From assembly GCA_963753545.1 (NCBI GenBank), contig CAVWCQ010000008.1, forward strand, positions 1,240,001 to 1,304,000: 64,000 nucleotides of DNA, given 5' to 3'. Below are positions 16,951 through 27,010 of this stretch, piece after piece; positions within the stretch are counted from its first letter, which is position 1; every line of letters starts with the position of its first letter. The position numbers and the translations under genes were made by a program. Source of the DNA: CAVWCQ01 sp963753545. Its GTDB lineage: Bacteria; Chloroflexota; Anaerolineae; Aggregatilineales; Aggregatilineaceae. The notes beneath the pieces were generated by a model that did no database searches, was not told the DNA's origin, and was given only the letters and a program-made list of their open reading frames with translations.

Positions 16951-18686
16951 AAAACAATCCGAGTCCCCTGATTCGGTGCGCTGTCAACAGTCAGGGACGC
17001 GCCAATCTCGCTGGCTCGTTCTTCCATAATCTCCAGGCCCATGCTGGTGGCAGCAACCGTGTGCACGTCAAAACCCCGCCCATTATCATTCACGATCAGC
17101 GCCATGCCTGTTTCCGATTGGCGCAGCATGATCGTGGTTTCACTGGCGAGTGAGTGTTTGATTACATTATTAAGCGATTCCTGGGCGACCCGGTAAAACG
17201 CCAGTTTCACGTGGGGCGGAACCTCGAACGATTTGTTGGCGACTTCCGTGCGAAACCCGATGCGTTTGCGCGCCTGCATCGCATTACAAAGCTGTTGCAG
17301 CAGGACAGGTAGCTCCACCTGGATCAGGGATGCAGGCCGCAGTTCCAGCAGCAGCAGGCGCATTTCAGCCATCGCGGCGCGTGTATACTCGCTCAGAGAG
17401 TTCAACTGCTGCTCGGCTCCGCCGGGATCGCGCTTCCACAGCCGAGGCAGTGCTTCGGCAATCACATTGGCAGAGAACAGGGTCTGGCTGACCGCATCGT
17501 GCAGATCACGCGCCATCCGTTCCCGTTCCTGCGCGGCGATCAGCGCCCGTTCCTGTTCGAGCGCCCGCTTCTGTTCGGTGATGTCATCCACACTGACCGC
17601 GATCTGATCCTTGCCCGGTAAAAAAATTGAGACGTTAAAAATGCGGTCCAGTTTCTGCGAGGTCTGTTCGAGGCGGATAGGTGTTTGGGTGCGCAGGACG
17701 TCTTCAAACACCCTTGCTGCTTCTCCTGTATCCATCACCGTAGAGAAGCTGGACAACGGTTTCCCGCTGTTTGTATTGTGTGTCAGCGTGTCCAGGGCCA
17801 GATTGCTCTCGACAAGTCTGAACTGCCCATCAGCGCCGCGCTGGAACAGCCCCAGCCCGCTTGATGAATGGTCAAATAAGGCCCTGTAATGTTCCTCGGC
17901 CTGCTGCAGATCGCGAAAGAGCAGCCGGTACGGGTTAATAAATCCGGTCTGCAAAATCGCTTTGTAGACGAGATAGGTGGCGACAATCTTGAGCAGGTGC
18001 CCAATCAGATTCGCCAGGTCATAGACGCCGATATATTTAGTGAAGGCCAGTTCGGAGGCAATGGAAATGAGGATTCCTCCGCATAATAATTTCCATACTG
18101 CCGGATCAAACGACGAGCGGAAGTGCCACAGCAGTCCACCCGCCGCCAGGAAGATCAGCGCAATCACATACTCGCTGTGAATTTTGAAGGCGGTCAGCCC
18201 CTTGCCGTCAATGTAGCACGTGGGGAATATCTTCCAGGTCAGAATCGACGCCAGAATGCCGGCGACGATCAGGGCATAGGCCCCCACGAACCACGAAACG
18301 TTGACCCGGTGGCGCAGAAACAGCGGGCTGATCAGGAGCGAAATACTCTGCACATACCGTGACGCGATCCAGAGCTGCGTGGGCGGGTTAGCGCTGGTAT
18401 CAGGGAAAACAGCCATGCCTTTATAGGCCAGCATATGCAGGATATCCAGCCCGCCTACGCTCAGATAGACGATGCCCAGAAACACAAAATAGCTGGACTG
18501 CAAAAACCGCCGCGAATTCCAGGCAAAGAGGAAGATGCAGAAGCCGACAATAATACTGAAAATCTCAGCGATGCTGTGAAAAAGAATGTAATTTTCGCGG
18601 CTGGCGAGATAAAGTCCAGCCATCACAATCCCGGCGGTAGGAACGGGCAGCCACCGTTCGAACCATTTGGCCTGTTGTTGGTCCAT
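16896..18686 (-). CDS. MASE3-PAS sensor histidine kinase (NarL-type HisKA_3)
   Basis: 596 residues. The MASE3 membrane sensor domain (seven to eight helices, residues about 15-250) is followed by a PAS domain (about 268-385), HisKA_3 with ERERMARDLHDAVSQTL carrying the phospho-His, and HATPase_c (FYRVAQESLNNVIKHS, VNDNGRGFD, MGLEIMEERA). The ATG at 18686 follows GAGGAC; longer readings add an unconserved leader. This kinase class pairs with LuxR/NarL-type regulators; none is in the window. Confidence 0.88.
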   Translation of the reverse strand: MDQQQAKWFERWLPVPTAGIVMAGLYLASRENYILFHSIAEIFSIIVGFCIFLFAWNSRRFLQSSYFVFLGIVYLSVGGLDILHMLAYKGMAVFPDTSANPPTQLWIASRYVQSISLLISPLFLRHRVNVSWFVGAYALIVAGILASILTWKIFPTCYIDGKGLTAFKIHSEYVIALIFLAAGGLLWHFRSSFDPAVWKLLCGGILISIASELAFTKYIGVYDLANLIGHLLKIVATYLVYKAILQTGFINPYRLLFRDLQQAEEHYRALFDHSSSGLGLFQRGADGQFRLVESNLALDTLTHNTNSGKPLSSFSTVMDTGEAARVFEDVLRTQTPIRLEQTSQKLDRIFNVSIFLPGKDQIAVSVDDITEQKRALEQERALIAAQERERMARDLHDAVSQTLFSANVIAEALPRLWKRDPGGAEQQLNSLSEYTRAAMAEMRLLLLELRPASLIQVELPVLLQQLCNAMQARKRIGFRTEVANKSFEVPPHVKLAFYRVAQESLNNVIKHSLASETTIMLRQSETGMALIVNDNGRGFDVHTVAATSMGLEIMEERASEIGASLTVDSAPNQGTRIVLSWSCVGADLRSKRDHTE

Positions 18687-18840
18687 GATCGTCCTCGAAG
18701 AAGGCAGTGGTTCCAGTCTACCGTATCCTCGGCCTGCAAACAAAACACCTTGAGGAGACGGCACGAAATAGGTAAAATAAACGAGATCACCTGACCAGGA
18801 TGATCGCGCAGTTTTGCTTATGTTTTAACAAGGAGGTTCT

Positions 18841-20013
18841 ATGCTTGCACATTTCCTTTGACGTCGCCGCTTTGTTGTCACTCTCCTGATCATTGAATTC
18901 CTCGATGAATTTGTCTTTGGCGCGCACGAGGCGGCATGGCCCCTCATCCGCCACGATCTGCACCTGTCTTATGTCCAGATCGGTATCCTGCTCGGTGTGC
19001 CGGGTCTGGTCAGTACCGTCGTCGAGCCGGTATTCGGCATCCTGTCCGACGTCTGGCGGCGGCGCACGCTGATTCTGGGCGGCGGCCTGTTTTACGGTCT
19101 TATGCTCGTCCTCATGTCGCTCAGCGGCGGCTTTTGGCCCTTCTTGATTGCCACCATCGTCCTGTTTCCGGCGTCGGGTGCGTTTGTCAGCCTGTCGCAG
19201 GCGGCACTGATGGATACCGACACCGAGCGCCACGAGCACAATATGGCCCGCTGGACGTTTGCCGGGTCGCTGGGCGTGGTTGCTGGTCCACTGGCACTCG
19301 GTGGGGCGCTGCTGATCGATCTGGGTTGGCGCGGGGTGTTCGTCGGCTTGGGTCTGCTGGCCTTTGCCCTGACACTGTTTGCCTCGCGGCTGCCTTTTCC
19401 ACCCAATGGCTTGCACGATGAAAACGGTGAGGCCCTCTCCTTCCGGGATGGGCTGCGTAATGCTTTTCGCGCGCTGCGCCGGGGCAGGGTGATCCGCTGG
19501 ATCGTGCTGCTCCAGTTCTCAGACCTGATGTTGGATGTGCTGCTCAGTTTCCTGGCTCTCTACTTTGTGGACGTGGTTGGCGTTACAGCCAAAGAAGCAG
19601 GGTTAGCGGTCGCCCTGTGGAGCATCGTCGGGCTGCTGGGCGACTTCCTGCTGATCCCGCTTCTGGAGCGTATGCGCGGTCTGTCGTACCTGCGGATCAG
19701 CGCTGCGATCATGCTGGTTCTGTTCCCGTCGTTCCTGCTGATGCCATTTCTGCCGCTCAAACTGGTGCTGCTGGCGGGGTTGGGCCTGCTCAATTCCGGC
19801 TGGTATGCCATCTTGCAGGCGGGTCTGTACTCGGAGATGCCGGGGCAGAGCGGGACGGCGGTGGCGGTGAATAACGTGGGCGGACTGCTGGGCAGCCTGA
19901 TCCCGTTGGGCCTGGGCGCGGTTGCCCAGACTTTCGGCCTGGAAGCGGCGATGTGGCTGCTCCTGGCCGGGCCAATCGCTCTCCTGATCGGCCTGCCGCG
20001 TTCCCCCAAATGA
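18841..20013 (+). pseudogene. MFS transporter (FSR-like) with in-frame TGA at codon 7
   Basis: Perfect AAGGAGG lies before ATG 18841, then MLAHFL, then TGA at 18859-18861, and the same frame goes on as RRRFVVTLLIIEFLDEFVFG to the end at 20013. Twelve hydrophobic segments and the MFS loop DVWRRRTLILGG are visible. The most economical ancestor has CGA (Arg) at the TGA. Otherwise the 390-codon gene is intact, so the stop is a recent nonsense change or a base error. A GTG or other start after the stop could rescue a shortened protein that lacks part of helix 1. Confidence 0.75.
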
Positions 20014-20020
20014 TCGTGTA

Positions 20021-20049
20021 GGGGCGGGCTAACAAGCCCGCCCGTTTTT
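20021..20049. terminator. Strong hairpin between convergent genes (family B copy 4)
   Basis: GGGCGGGCT and AGCCCGCCC pair around a short loop, followed by gttttt on the plus strand. It separates the MFS gene from the hydrolase. Confidence 0.75.
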
Positions 20050-20872
20050 ACGCCTGCCGTATCCCTTCTTCCACCCGATCCAGCCACTCCGACACGAGCG
20101 CCTGGAACAGCGGTTCCTGTTCGTTGGGCAAACAGTGCCCCGCCCGATCCAGCACGGCGAACGTCGCGCGCGGGAACTGTTCCAGAATATCCCATGCCTG
20201 TTTGTACCCGCAGACGTGATCCTGTCGCCCGGTAATGATCAGCGCAGGTTTGTCCAGCGGGACGGAAGTCAGGTCAGCTTCAAACGAGAAGCCGCGGCCA
20301 TTGGTGCGCTCGATAAACGCCATATCAGCGGCCCGGACAGCGGGCAAAATAAGCGTACCGGAATAAGTGGCAGCTTTTTGATCCTGCACAACGGCGATGC
20401 TCTCGATCTCGGCCCGCAGTTCAGCGTCGAGAGTTTCCAGAAACGCCACATCCTTATAAATGACAGTCTGGGGCGGCACATCGCGGCGTTCATGGTCCCT
20501 GACGATCGCCGGAACGATCATCAGCGCGCCGTCGATCAGTGCTGCGCAGCGATAGACCATGCCGCGCACGAGATAGCCGCCGTAGGAAACCCCCGCAACA
20601 CAGAATCGCTCGCCGGGGATGATTTGGTCGATGAACGCCATCAGCACGTCAAGCACCTGATCCTGGCTGGACATCCAATCCGGTCCCGCTGTCTTGCCCA
20701 TACCGGGTAGGTGAAGATAGATCCGCTTCCAGCCGGGGCGGTTGGCGAAGATCGGCTCCATCGCCGCAGCCAGGTGGCGGTGGTCAAGCGGCCAGCCATG
20801 CAGCATGATCATCGGCTTGCCTTCGCCCACGATCTCATAATAGACCGAGATATCCTTAAGTTGGCATTCCAT
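20048..20872 (-). CDS. Alpha/beta hydrolase, copy 1
   Basis: 274 residues. Oxyanion segment LHGWPLDH, nucleophile elbow AGVSYGGYLVRG (Ser), acid GRQDHVCGYKQAW (Asp), and base RAGHCLPNEQ (His) are all present. AAAGGA precedes the ATG. It is a close paralog of the gene at 21650-22477: both begin MECQLKDISVYYE and end WLDRVEEGIRQ. The substrate is unknown; proteins like this are often annotated as lactone or ester hydrolases. Confidence 0.85.
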   Translation of the reverse strand: MECQLKDISVYYEIVGEGKPMIMLHGWPLDHRHLAAAMEPIFANRPGWKRIYLHLPGMGKTAGPDWMSSQDQVLDVLMAFIDQIIPGERFCVAGVSYGGYLVRGMVYRCAALIDGALMIVPAIVRDHERRDVPPQTVIYKDVAFLETLDAELRAEIESIAVVQDQKAATYSGTLILPAVRAADMAFIERTNGRGFSFEADLTSVPLDKPALIITGRQDHVCGYKQAWDILEQFPRATFAVLDRAGHCLPNEQEPLFQALVSEWLDRVEEGIRQA

Positions 20873-21078
20873 GAGATTCGAATCCTTTTGCTAGAGCTTT
20901 ATTAAAGGTAATCCCCTCGTTGAGGGTTCGCACGCGGCCCCGCTTTAGCCCAACCTTCGGCTGTTTACGGCGGAAGGTTGCCAGCCTCGGTGTATAATAT
21001 TTATTCGGCCTGTAGAGAACCGCATAGTTGCGTTTACTCAACTCAACCAGGCGACAGTCGGAAACTTTGTGATCAGCC

Positions 21079-21645
21079 ATGAACATACCTACAATTGTGC
21101 TCGTAACTGGACATCCTGGCACCGGGAAAACTACCCTTGCTGAAGCCCTGGCGCAGGAGTTAAAACTGCCACTGACTTGTAGAGACCAACTGAAAGAAAG
21201 CTTACTTGACACACTCGGCTGGTCGACTGAGGAATGGGCGAATCGGCTGAGTGGTGCAAGTTGGACATTGCTCTATCAACAGATAGAACGGTTGCTTTCC
21301 GCCAGTGTTGACCAAATTGTTGAGAGCAATTTTGATCCAAAGTACGCCAATGCAAAATGGGCAACACTGCGTCAACGATATTCGTTTCGGCTGCTCCAAA
21401 TTCGCTGTGAAGCCAGCGCAGAAGTTTTGATTGCCCGCTATCGTGAGCGTATTGCCAACGGGACACGCCACCCTGGCCATATTGACCGCAGCGATGATGC
21501 AGCTTTTCTCAATCTCATCCGTCAAGGACCGATGGATTGGATTGACATCGAGAGCGAGCGGCTGGCTGTCGATACGAATAGTCTTGACAAAGATAATTAC
21601 CAGACTGTTGCAATGATAGTCAGGCGATTCATGATGCCTACCTGA
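21079..21645 (+). CDS. P-loop kinase-like AAA protein
   Basis: 188 residues with Walker A GHPGTGKTT near the N-terminus, then LTCRDQLKESLLDTLG, DQIVESNFDP, and the lid-like RYRERIANGTRHPGH. It resembles the zeta-toxin/chloramphenicol phosphotransferase-like small kinase group. It lies on the opposite strand between the two paralogous hydrolases, with only four bases to the stop of the downstream one. No antitoxin-like partner is visible. Confidence 0.75.
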   Translation: MNIPTIVLVTGHPGTGKTTLAEALAQELKLPLTCRDQLKESLLDTLGWSTEEWANRLSGASWTLLYQQIERLLSASVDQIVESNFDPKYANAKWATLRQRYSFRLLQIRCEASAEVLIARYRERIANGTRHPGHIDRSDDAAFLNLIRQGPMDWIDIESERLAVDTNSLDKDNYQTVAMIVRRFMMPT

Positions 21646-21649
21646 TCAT

Positions 21650-22477
21650 CTATTTCTGCCGTATCCCTTCCTCGACCCGATCCAGCCACTCCGCCACGAG
21701 CGCCCGGAAAAGCGGCTCTTGTTCGCTCGGTAAACAGTGCCCGGCCCGATCCAGCACGGCGAACGTCGCGCGCGGGAGCTGCTCCAAAATGTCCCACGCT
21801 TGCTTGTACCCGCACGCGTTATCCTGCCGCCCGGTAATGATCAGCGAAGGCTTGTCCAGCGTGACGGAAGACAGGTCGGCCTCAAAGGAATAGACGCAGG
21901 GGTTAGTCGTGCGGTCGAGAAAAGTCTGATCGGCGGCCTGCACAGCGGGCCTGATGACTGCTTTCCAATAATCGACAACCTTTTGGCTCTGCACGACCGC
22001 CATCCCTTCGATTCCGCCGCGCAGGTCCGGGTCGAGAGTCGCCATCACGGCTGGGTCTTTGTGAATCACGCGCAGCGAGGGACAGTTCCGGCGCTTACCA
22101 TCCATAATGATCGCCGGGACGGTCATCAGCACCCCGTCGATCAGTGCCGCACGGCAGTAGATCAACCCGCGCGCCACGTAGCCGCCGTAAGACAATCCGG
22201 CGACACAGAACCGTTCACCGGGGATGATTTGGTCGATGAATGCCGTCAGCACATCAAGTATCTGGTCCTGCGAGGTGATCCAATCCGGCCCCGGCGTTTT
22301 GCCCATGCCGGGCAGGTCAACGTAAATGCGCTTCCATCCGGGTCGATGGGTGAAAAGCGGCTCCATCTCCGCCATCATGTGATGGTGATCGAGCGGCATC
22401 CCGTGCAGCATAATAATCGGCTCGCCTTCGCCCATCATCTCATAATAGACGGAGATATCCTTAAGCTGGCATTCCAT
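21650..22477 (-). CDS. Alpha/beta hydrolase, copy 2
   Basis: 275 residues, paralog of the gene at 20048. Catalytic set: LHGMPLDHHH, AGLSYGGYVARG (Ser), GRQDNACGYKQAW (Asp), RAGHCLPSEQ (His). The ribosome site AAAGGA and its spacing also match copy 1. Differences are spread along the length and concentrated in the cap region, suggesting an old duplication with possible change of substrate. Confidence 0.85.
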   Translation of the reverse strand: MECQLKDISVYYEMMGEGEPIIMLHGMPLDHHHMMAEMEPLFTHRPGWKRIYVDLPGMGKTPGPDWITSQDQILDVLTAFIDQIIPGERFCVAGLSYGGYVARGLIYCRAALIDGVLMTVPAIIMDGKRRNCPSLRVIHKDPAVMATLDPDLRGGIEGMAVVQSQKVVDYWKAVIRPAVQAADQTFLDRTTNPCVYSFEADLSSVTLDKPSLIITGRQDNACGYKQAWDILEQLPRATFAVLDRAGHCLPSEQEPLFRALVAEWLDRVEEGIRQK

Positions 22478-22591
22478 GAGGTTTTTATCCTTTTTGCGGG
22501 GAGAACAGCACCGATGTTCTATTATACCTCGTTCCGCAAAAACGTCTATGGAATGTCAGGGATTTGAGAGTCAGTTTTCGGCACAACGCCT

Positions 22592-22714
22592 ATCCCCTCT
22601 CCCCGCTCTTTTGCGTGGGAGAGGGGAATCCGAGCTGGCGTGCGCAGCTAAGCCGCTCGGACGGGGTGAGGGTCCGCCCGCGATCCCCAACGTTTATTTC
22701 CTAAGTTGGACAGG
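22592..22714. repeat. Repeat family A copy 2
   Basis: cccctctccccgctcttttg with gtgggagagggg, a second hairpin (gagctggcg...cgctc), then ggggtgaggg and ccgcgatccccaacgtttat and cctaagttggaca. Confidence 0.75.
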
Positions 22715-22732
22715 TTACCTTTTTGACCGAAG

Positions 22733-22820
22733 TTCCCTTCCCCCCGCGAAGCTGTGGGGGGAAGGGGCAGGGGATGAGGGCCTGCCCGCGATCCCCAACG
22801 TTCATTTTTTACCCTGACAG
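22733..22820. repeat. Repeat family A copy 3
   Basis: cccttccccccgcgaagctg, tggggggaaggggcagggga, tgagggcctgcccgcgatcc and ccaacgttcat. Directly follows copy 2. Together they fill most of the gap 22478-22841, which has no gene. Confidence 0.75.
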
Positions 22821-22841
22821 CGACTGGGCCTCGTCTTGCCC

Positions 22842-23501
22842 TTATCCCCCCAGCAGTCGGTAAACCCCGTTTTCCCCCAGAACGGCGACCTTCGCTTCCC
22901 AGGGATAGTCTGCCAGGGCCGCGAACCGCCCGTTGGTGGCCCGTGTGAGCCGAGGTTTAACCTCCGCCAGACAGCGTTCTCCGCCAATGCTGGTGTAATA
23001 GTTCGCCTCAAAGTAATTCAGCCAGAACAGCAGTTGCGGAGTTTCCCCAGTACTGACGCTGCGTATAAAACTCTGCCAGATCGTCAGAAAGTCGAAGTGG
23101 GCGAACACGTTTTCCAGATGCTCTTCATCATAAGCATACCCATAGCGCGGCTCAAGGTCTCGGCAGAGCGCGCTGAAGACCGTTTTCAGAGTTTGTGCCT
23201 GCTCTTCATCCCGCGACTCTCCATCATGCAGCGCCGCGAACGACAGCCGCCAGTGCGCCGCGTCATAGGTGACGTGTATATCTTCCGCCCACATAAAATG
23301 CCCGCCTGCTGTGCCAACCGCCTCGATAAACGCGGCCTCATCGGCAAGTTCTGTGACGCCCAGCCCGCCAAGGCTTAAGACATCGATGGGGTATTCAAGT
23401 GGAAAGCCCAAACCCGCAGCCAGCGTGATCACCTGCTGGAACAGGTCCGATGCCGGAGTTTGTTTCTGTTGGAAGAAAATTTCGTAAGTCCAGGTTGCCA
23501 T
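22842..23501 (-). CDS. Hypothetical soluble protein
   Basis: 219 residues, acidic, rich in aromatic residues, no signal peptide or helix. The opening MATWTYEIFFQQKQTP and the segment HFMWAEDIHVTYDAAHW suggest a compact alpha/beta protein. No family recognised. Single gene, divergent from the HesB gene. Confidence 0.65.
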   Translation of the reverse strand: MATWTYEIFFQQKQTPASDLFQQVITLAAGLGFPLEYPIDVLSLGGLGVTELADEAAFIEAVGTAGGHFMWAEDIHVTYDAAHWRLSFAALHDGESRDEEQAQTLKTVFSALCRDLEPRYGYAYDEEHLENVFAHFDFLTIWQSFIRSVSTGETPQLLFWLNYFEANYYTSIGGERCLAEVKPRLTRATNGRFAALADYPWEAKVAVLGENGVYRLLGG

Positions 23502-23678
23502 AGTGTTCCCGTTGTGGATGCAAAAAGCACGATGCCGGGCTATTATGCCACAGCCTGCATATCTGGTCGATTTAAGCTAATATCTAAGATATGCATCATT
23601 CAAATTGACTCTCGCCGTTTGACCTGCTAAACTATTGCTCAATTGGCAGCGGCACAATACACCAATCAGGAGACTAGT

Positions 23679-24110
23679 ATGGCCGACGTTACCCAAACTG
23701 AAACCCAGCAGCCGGAAGTTGAAACGACTCCCATCTTAACCGTAACCCCGGTTGCGCTGGATAAAATTCGCCAACTGCTTGTTGAGCGTAACATGACCGG
23801 ATATTCCCTGCGCGTCTTTATCCAGGGTGGCGGTTGCTCTGGTTTGTCCTATGGGATGGCCTTCGAGAACACGATTTTTCCCCAGGATCAGACCGTAGAG
23901 ATCGACGGGGTTTCCCTGGTGATCGATCCCACCAGCCTGATGTACATGGGCGGGGCAGAAATTGATTATGTGGACAGCCTGATGGGCGGCGGGTTCGCCA
24001 TCAACAATCCGAACGCCGTGTCAACCTGCGGCTGCGGCCACTCCTTCCGCACCGAAGAAGGCGCGGACGATGAGGCCCAGGCTGGCGGCTGCTCCTGCGG
24101 TAACCACTAA
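23679..24110 (+). CDS. HesB/IscA-type iron-sulfur assembly protein
   Basis: 143 residues with an A-type carrier domain from about residue 28. Cluster cysteines are in GGGCSGLSYGM and STCGCGHSF (CxC). Both N-terminal (about 27 residues) and C-terminal (EEGADDEAQAGGCSCGNH) extensions exceed E. coli IscA/ErpA; the last adds a CxC. CAGGAG before ATG 23679 fixes the start. It would pass Fe-S clusters to apoproteins. Not beside suf or isc genes. Confidence 0.9.
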   Translation: MADVTQTETQQPEVETTPILTVTPVALDKIRQLLVERNMTGYSLRVFIQGGGCSGLSYGMAFENTIFPQDQTVEIDGVSLVIDPTSLMYMGGAEIDYVDSLMGGGFAINNPNAVSTCGCGHSFRTEEGADDEAQAGGCSCGNH

Positions 24111-24136
24111 GTCTGGATTTACAACAGTGTTTTACG

Positions 24137-24167
24137 AGAGCCGGATCACTTATCCGGCTCTTTTTTT
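24137..24167 (+). terminator. Intrinsic terminator after HesB gene
   Basis: GAGCCGGAT and ATCCGGCTC pair around cactt and are followed by TTTTTTT. Confidence 0.9.
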
Positions 24168-24226
24168 GTGTGGTACACTGTGGGCATCAGTGGTTTTTCT
24201 CTGCGCTCTTTTTTCAGGAGTGGGGT

Positions 24227-25334
24227 ATGTCTGACGAACTGGCCGGGAAAACCTTCGGACGGTACCAGCCGCTTGAACCACTCGGCACAGGCGGCATGGC
24301 GAATGTCTACCGGGCCTATGACCCGGTGGAAAAACGTGAGGTAGCCCTCAAGATTTTGCCCGCGCACCTGGCAAACAATGAAGTCTTCCGCCAGCGCTTC
24401 TTCCGCGAGGCCAAAACAGTAGCACATCTCCAGCACCCGAATATTCTCCCTATCTACGACTTCGGCAAAGAGGGTGACATGCTCTATTTCATTCTCAAGC
24501 TGGTGGCAGGCGGATCGCTCGCTGATGCGATTCGCGACCGTTTCCCGCTGGATTACCGCACGATTGTTCGCACGGTAGCGCAGATTAGCGGGGCGCTCGA
24601 TTATGCCCATGCCCAGGGAATCATCCACCGCGATCTGAAGCCGGAAAATATTTTGCTGGATAAGTCCAACACGGCCTATTTGTGCGATTTTGGCATTGCC
24701 TATTCCGATGATACGATGGGTGCGGTCACGAGGTCTGGCGGGTTTATCGGCACGGCGATCTATGCCTCGCCGGAGCAGTGCCAGGGCGCAGCCCTCACTC
24801 CTGCCTCTGATGTTTATTCCTTCGGCGCGGTCCTCTACGAGATGCTCACCGGGAAGCCGCCCTATGAGGCATCGACTTAGATCGCGCTCATGCATAAACA
24901 CGTCAATGAGCCGATGCCCAATCCGCTGGATATTCGCCCGGATATCCCCAACGGTGTGATCGAAGTCGTCCGCAAGGCGCTGGCGAAATCGCCCCAGTTG
25001 CGTTTCCAATCCGCCGGGGTGATGAGCGGGGCGCTGCACGAGGCGCTGCGCCGCGAACTGGGAACCACCAAGCAGTTCGGGCAGCCTCCTGAGTCTCGTC
25101 CCAATCGCTCCCGTGGACTCTCCGGCCCGCACGTCCGCCGCCGTGCTCCAGCCGCTCCGCCGTGACGATTTGCCGCCTCGTGCGATGACGCGTCCCGCCA
25201 GCAGCCGTCCCCCGCAGCACAGGACCACGACATATACCGCTCCGCACCGCTGGCCTATTGTCGTATTGTGGGCATTGTCGTTTGTCATCCTGCTGGCGGT
25301 TCTTATTTTGACCCTGCTCACTCGGAGTTTGTAA
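24227..25334 (+). pseudogene. Ser/Thr protein kinase with C-terminal membrane anchor, TAG and frameshift
   Basis: Hanks-type kinase. Gly loop LGTGGMANVY, Lys in VALKIL, catalytic IIHRDLKPENILL, DFG in LCDFGIA, GTAIYASPEQ and SDVYSFGAVLYEML are intact. The frame meets TAG at 24878-24880 (after PPYEAST) and continues in frame as IALMHKHVNEPMPNP, the normal end of the domain. A CAG (Gln) codon is the likely ancestor. A frameshift near 25110 then leads to the tail with one transmembrane helix (VVLWALSFVILLAVLIL). The TAA at the end overlaps the next ATG by one base. Either mutated or misread. Confidence 0.8.
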
Positions 25335-26525
25335 TGCCCAAACGCCTGCGTTATGCCTTCGAAACGCTGCTGGTGAATTCCCTGATCGTCTCGACGCTTT
25401 ATCAGGTGTTGGTCTATCTGGCGAACCGCCGCTTCTGGCGTCAACTGCCGCCGCCGCCTGCTGATACCGTGCCGCCGGTCAGTGTGATTGTGCCGCTGCG
25501 AGGCAAATGCCTGGATACGCTGGCCCTGCTGCACCGCATGGCGATCACCCGCCCCACGCCCTATTATGAATTGATCCTCGTCCTGGAAAGTCAATCCGAT
25601 CCGGCCTATCGGCTGGCCCAGGAAATTGTCGAGATCTATCCCGACCTCGCCCAGATCGTGATCAGCGGCCCTGGCGGAACCCCACATCGGCAAGATTTAC
25701 AATCTGAACGCGGGCTACGCGGTGGCGACGGGTGATCTGGTCGCTTTTGTCGATGCGGATATCGAGGTCAGCGCCGAACTGTGGAACGCCGTGTTGGCGA
25801 CGATGGCCGATCCGACCATTGGTGCGGCCTTTGCTCCGCCGCTGGTCCGCGAACCGGAGCGCCGCATCGAGACGCCTGTGCCCACTGGTGGCGAGATGCT
25901 GGTCGCCCTGCACATCAATCATGGGCGGACGGCGGGCCTGCCCTTTGCGGCGCTCAGCCACCGTATCGAGGCGCTCTTTGGCGGATTTATGGTCTTCCGG
26001 CGCAGCGTGCTGAAGGAGGCGGGCGGGCTGCTCCACCTGCTGGATGAGGCCGCTGACGATATCGCGCTGGGCCGCTTGGTGCGTGAGAATGGCTACCGCG
26101 TGGCGATCATCCCGGTCCCGGCGATTGTCGTCCCGGAGCGCGAGAGCTTCAACGAGGGCACGGAGCATCTGCACCGCAGCCTGACGATCAGCCGGGCCTA
26201 TCTGCCGCTGTCCTTCCTGGCGTGGCCCTTCACCAATCCGCTGACCGTCGGCTTTGTCCTGGGCTGGATCACCGAGCGGGAAGGGCGTTGGTGGGGCCGC
26301 CGCACGTGGTGGGGATTTGCCGCCTTCCGGCTGGCGCTGGCCTACGAACTGGATCGCGTCCGCTTTGGGCACGGCTTTACCTGGACCGCCTACGCGCACC
26401 TGTTTATGCTCGATACGTTTATCGCTCCGGCGCTGTGGCTGCGCGCCCTGGTCAGTCCCACGTTCACGTGGCGCGGGCGTCTCTACGCCATCCGTCAGGG
26501 CGGCAAGTCGGAGCCCGTGGAGTAG
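25334..26525 (+). pseudogene. Family 2 glycosyltransferase (HpnI/ceramide glucosyltransferase-like), one frameshift
   Basis: Starts at the ATG overlapping the kinase stop (TAATG). N-terminal membrane segment, then GT-A signature VPPVSVIVPLRG, acidic LILVLESQSDPA, and after a frameshift near 25680 the substrate motif HIGKIYNLNAGYAVATGDLVAFVDADIE (metal-binding DAD), then FGGFMVFRR and two to three C-terminal helices. The normal sequence GGNPHIGK would be restored by one more A in ggaacccc. Likely a lipid or glycan glycosyltransferase, perhaps controlled by the coupled kinase. Its last 30 codons recur at 33951-34076. Confidence 0.8.
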
Positions 26526-26534
26526 AGGGGCTTC

Positions 26535-27010
26535 ATGACAGCAGACGTAACCGCTCAAAAACTGAAAATGATAAAAGCGATATTGCCGCCATATTTATTC
26601 AGGGCGGTTGTACTGAGCAAAGAATAGAGGCACTCAGACAGGCCCAGGATGTATATTGTCTCCCCGAATTATTTCGCCAACTTCTACTGCTGATAGGAGA
26701 GGAAGGTTTAGGGAGGCTGCTTTTTTTCGAAGACGTGTTCAGAACCTGGAAGATGTAAAAGGGGAGATGATTGATCAGCTTGCGTAAGCAGAATTAGACT
26801 ACCCTGAAGATATTTTCTTTTTTCATGGCAATAGGGTCTACGATGTCTACCTGTTTTTTCGGACCAGAGATTGTGAAGATGATCCCACTGTTTACAGCGT
26901 AGGAGCAACCTGTTTCTTCAAAGAGGCTGATACATTTTCTGAATTCATTCTGAATATTTTTGAACCGGATCAGGAGAGAACACAGGCACGCCGGGAGAAA
27001 GTATCCAAGG
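26535..27010 (+). pseudogene. Decayed SMI1/KNR4-family gene
   Basis: Pieces in several frames match the intact neighbour: GCTEQRIEALRQAQDVYCLP and ELFRQLLLLIGEEGLG correspond to its GCSEEEIQRLK and LPEVYRQFLLLMGQSGLD; after two stops YPEDIFFFHGN and FSEFILNIFEPDQER continue the match. An ATG at 26535 with a short open frame may be the old start. Several independent lesions show true decay rather than a single base error. Confidence 0.7.

Noticed and set aside
24146..25693. Minus-strand open frame of 515 codons
   Set aside because: Antisense to the kinase and glycosyltransferase start; it has no motif and an Arg-rich composition, whereas the plus strand shows kinase signatures.
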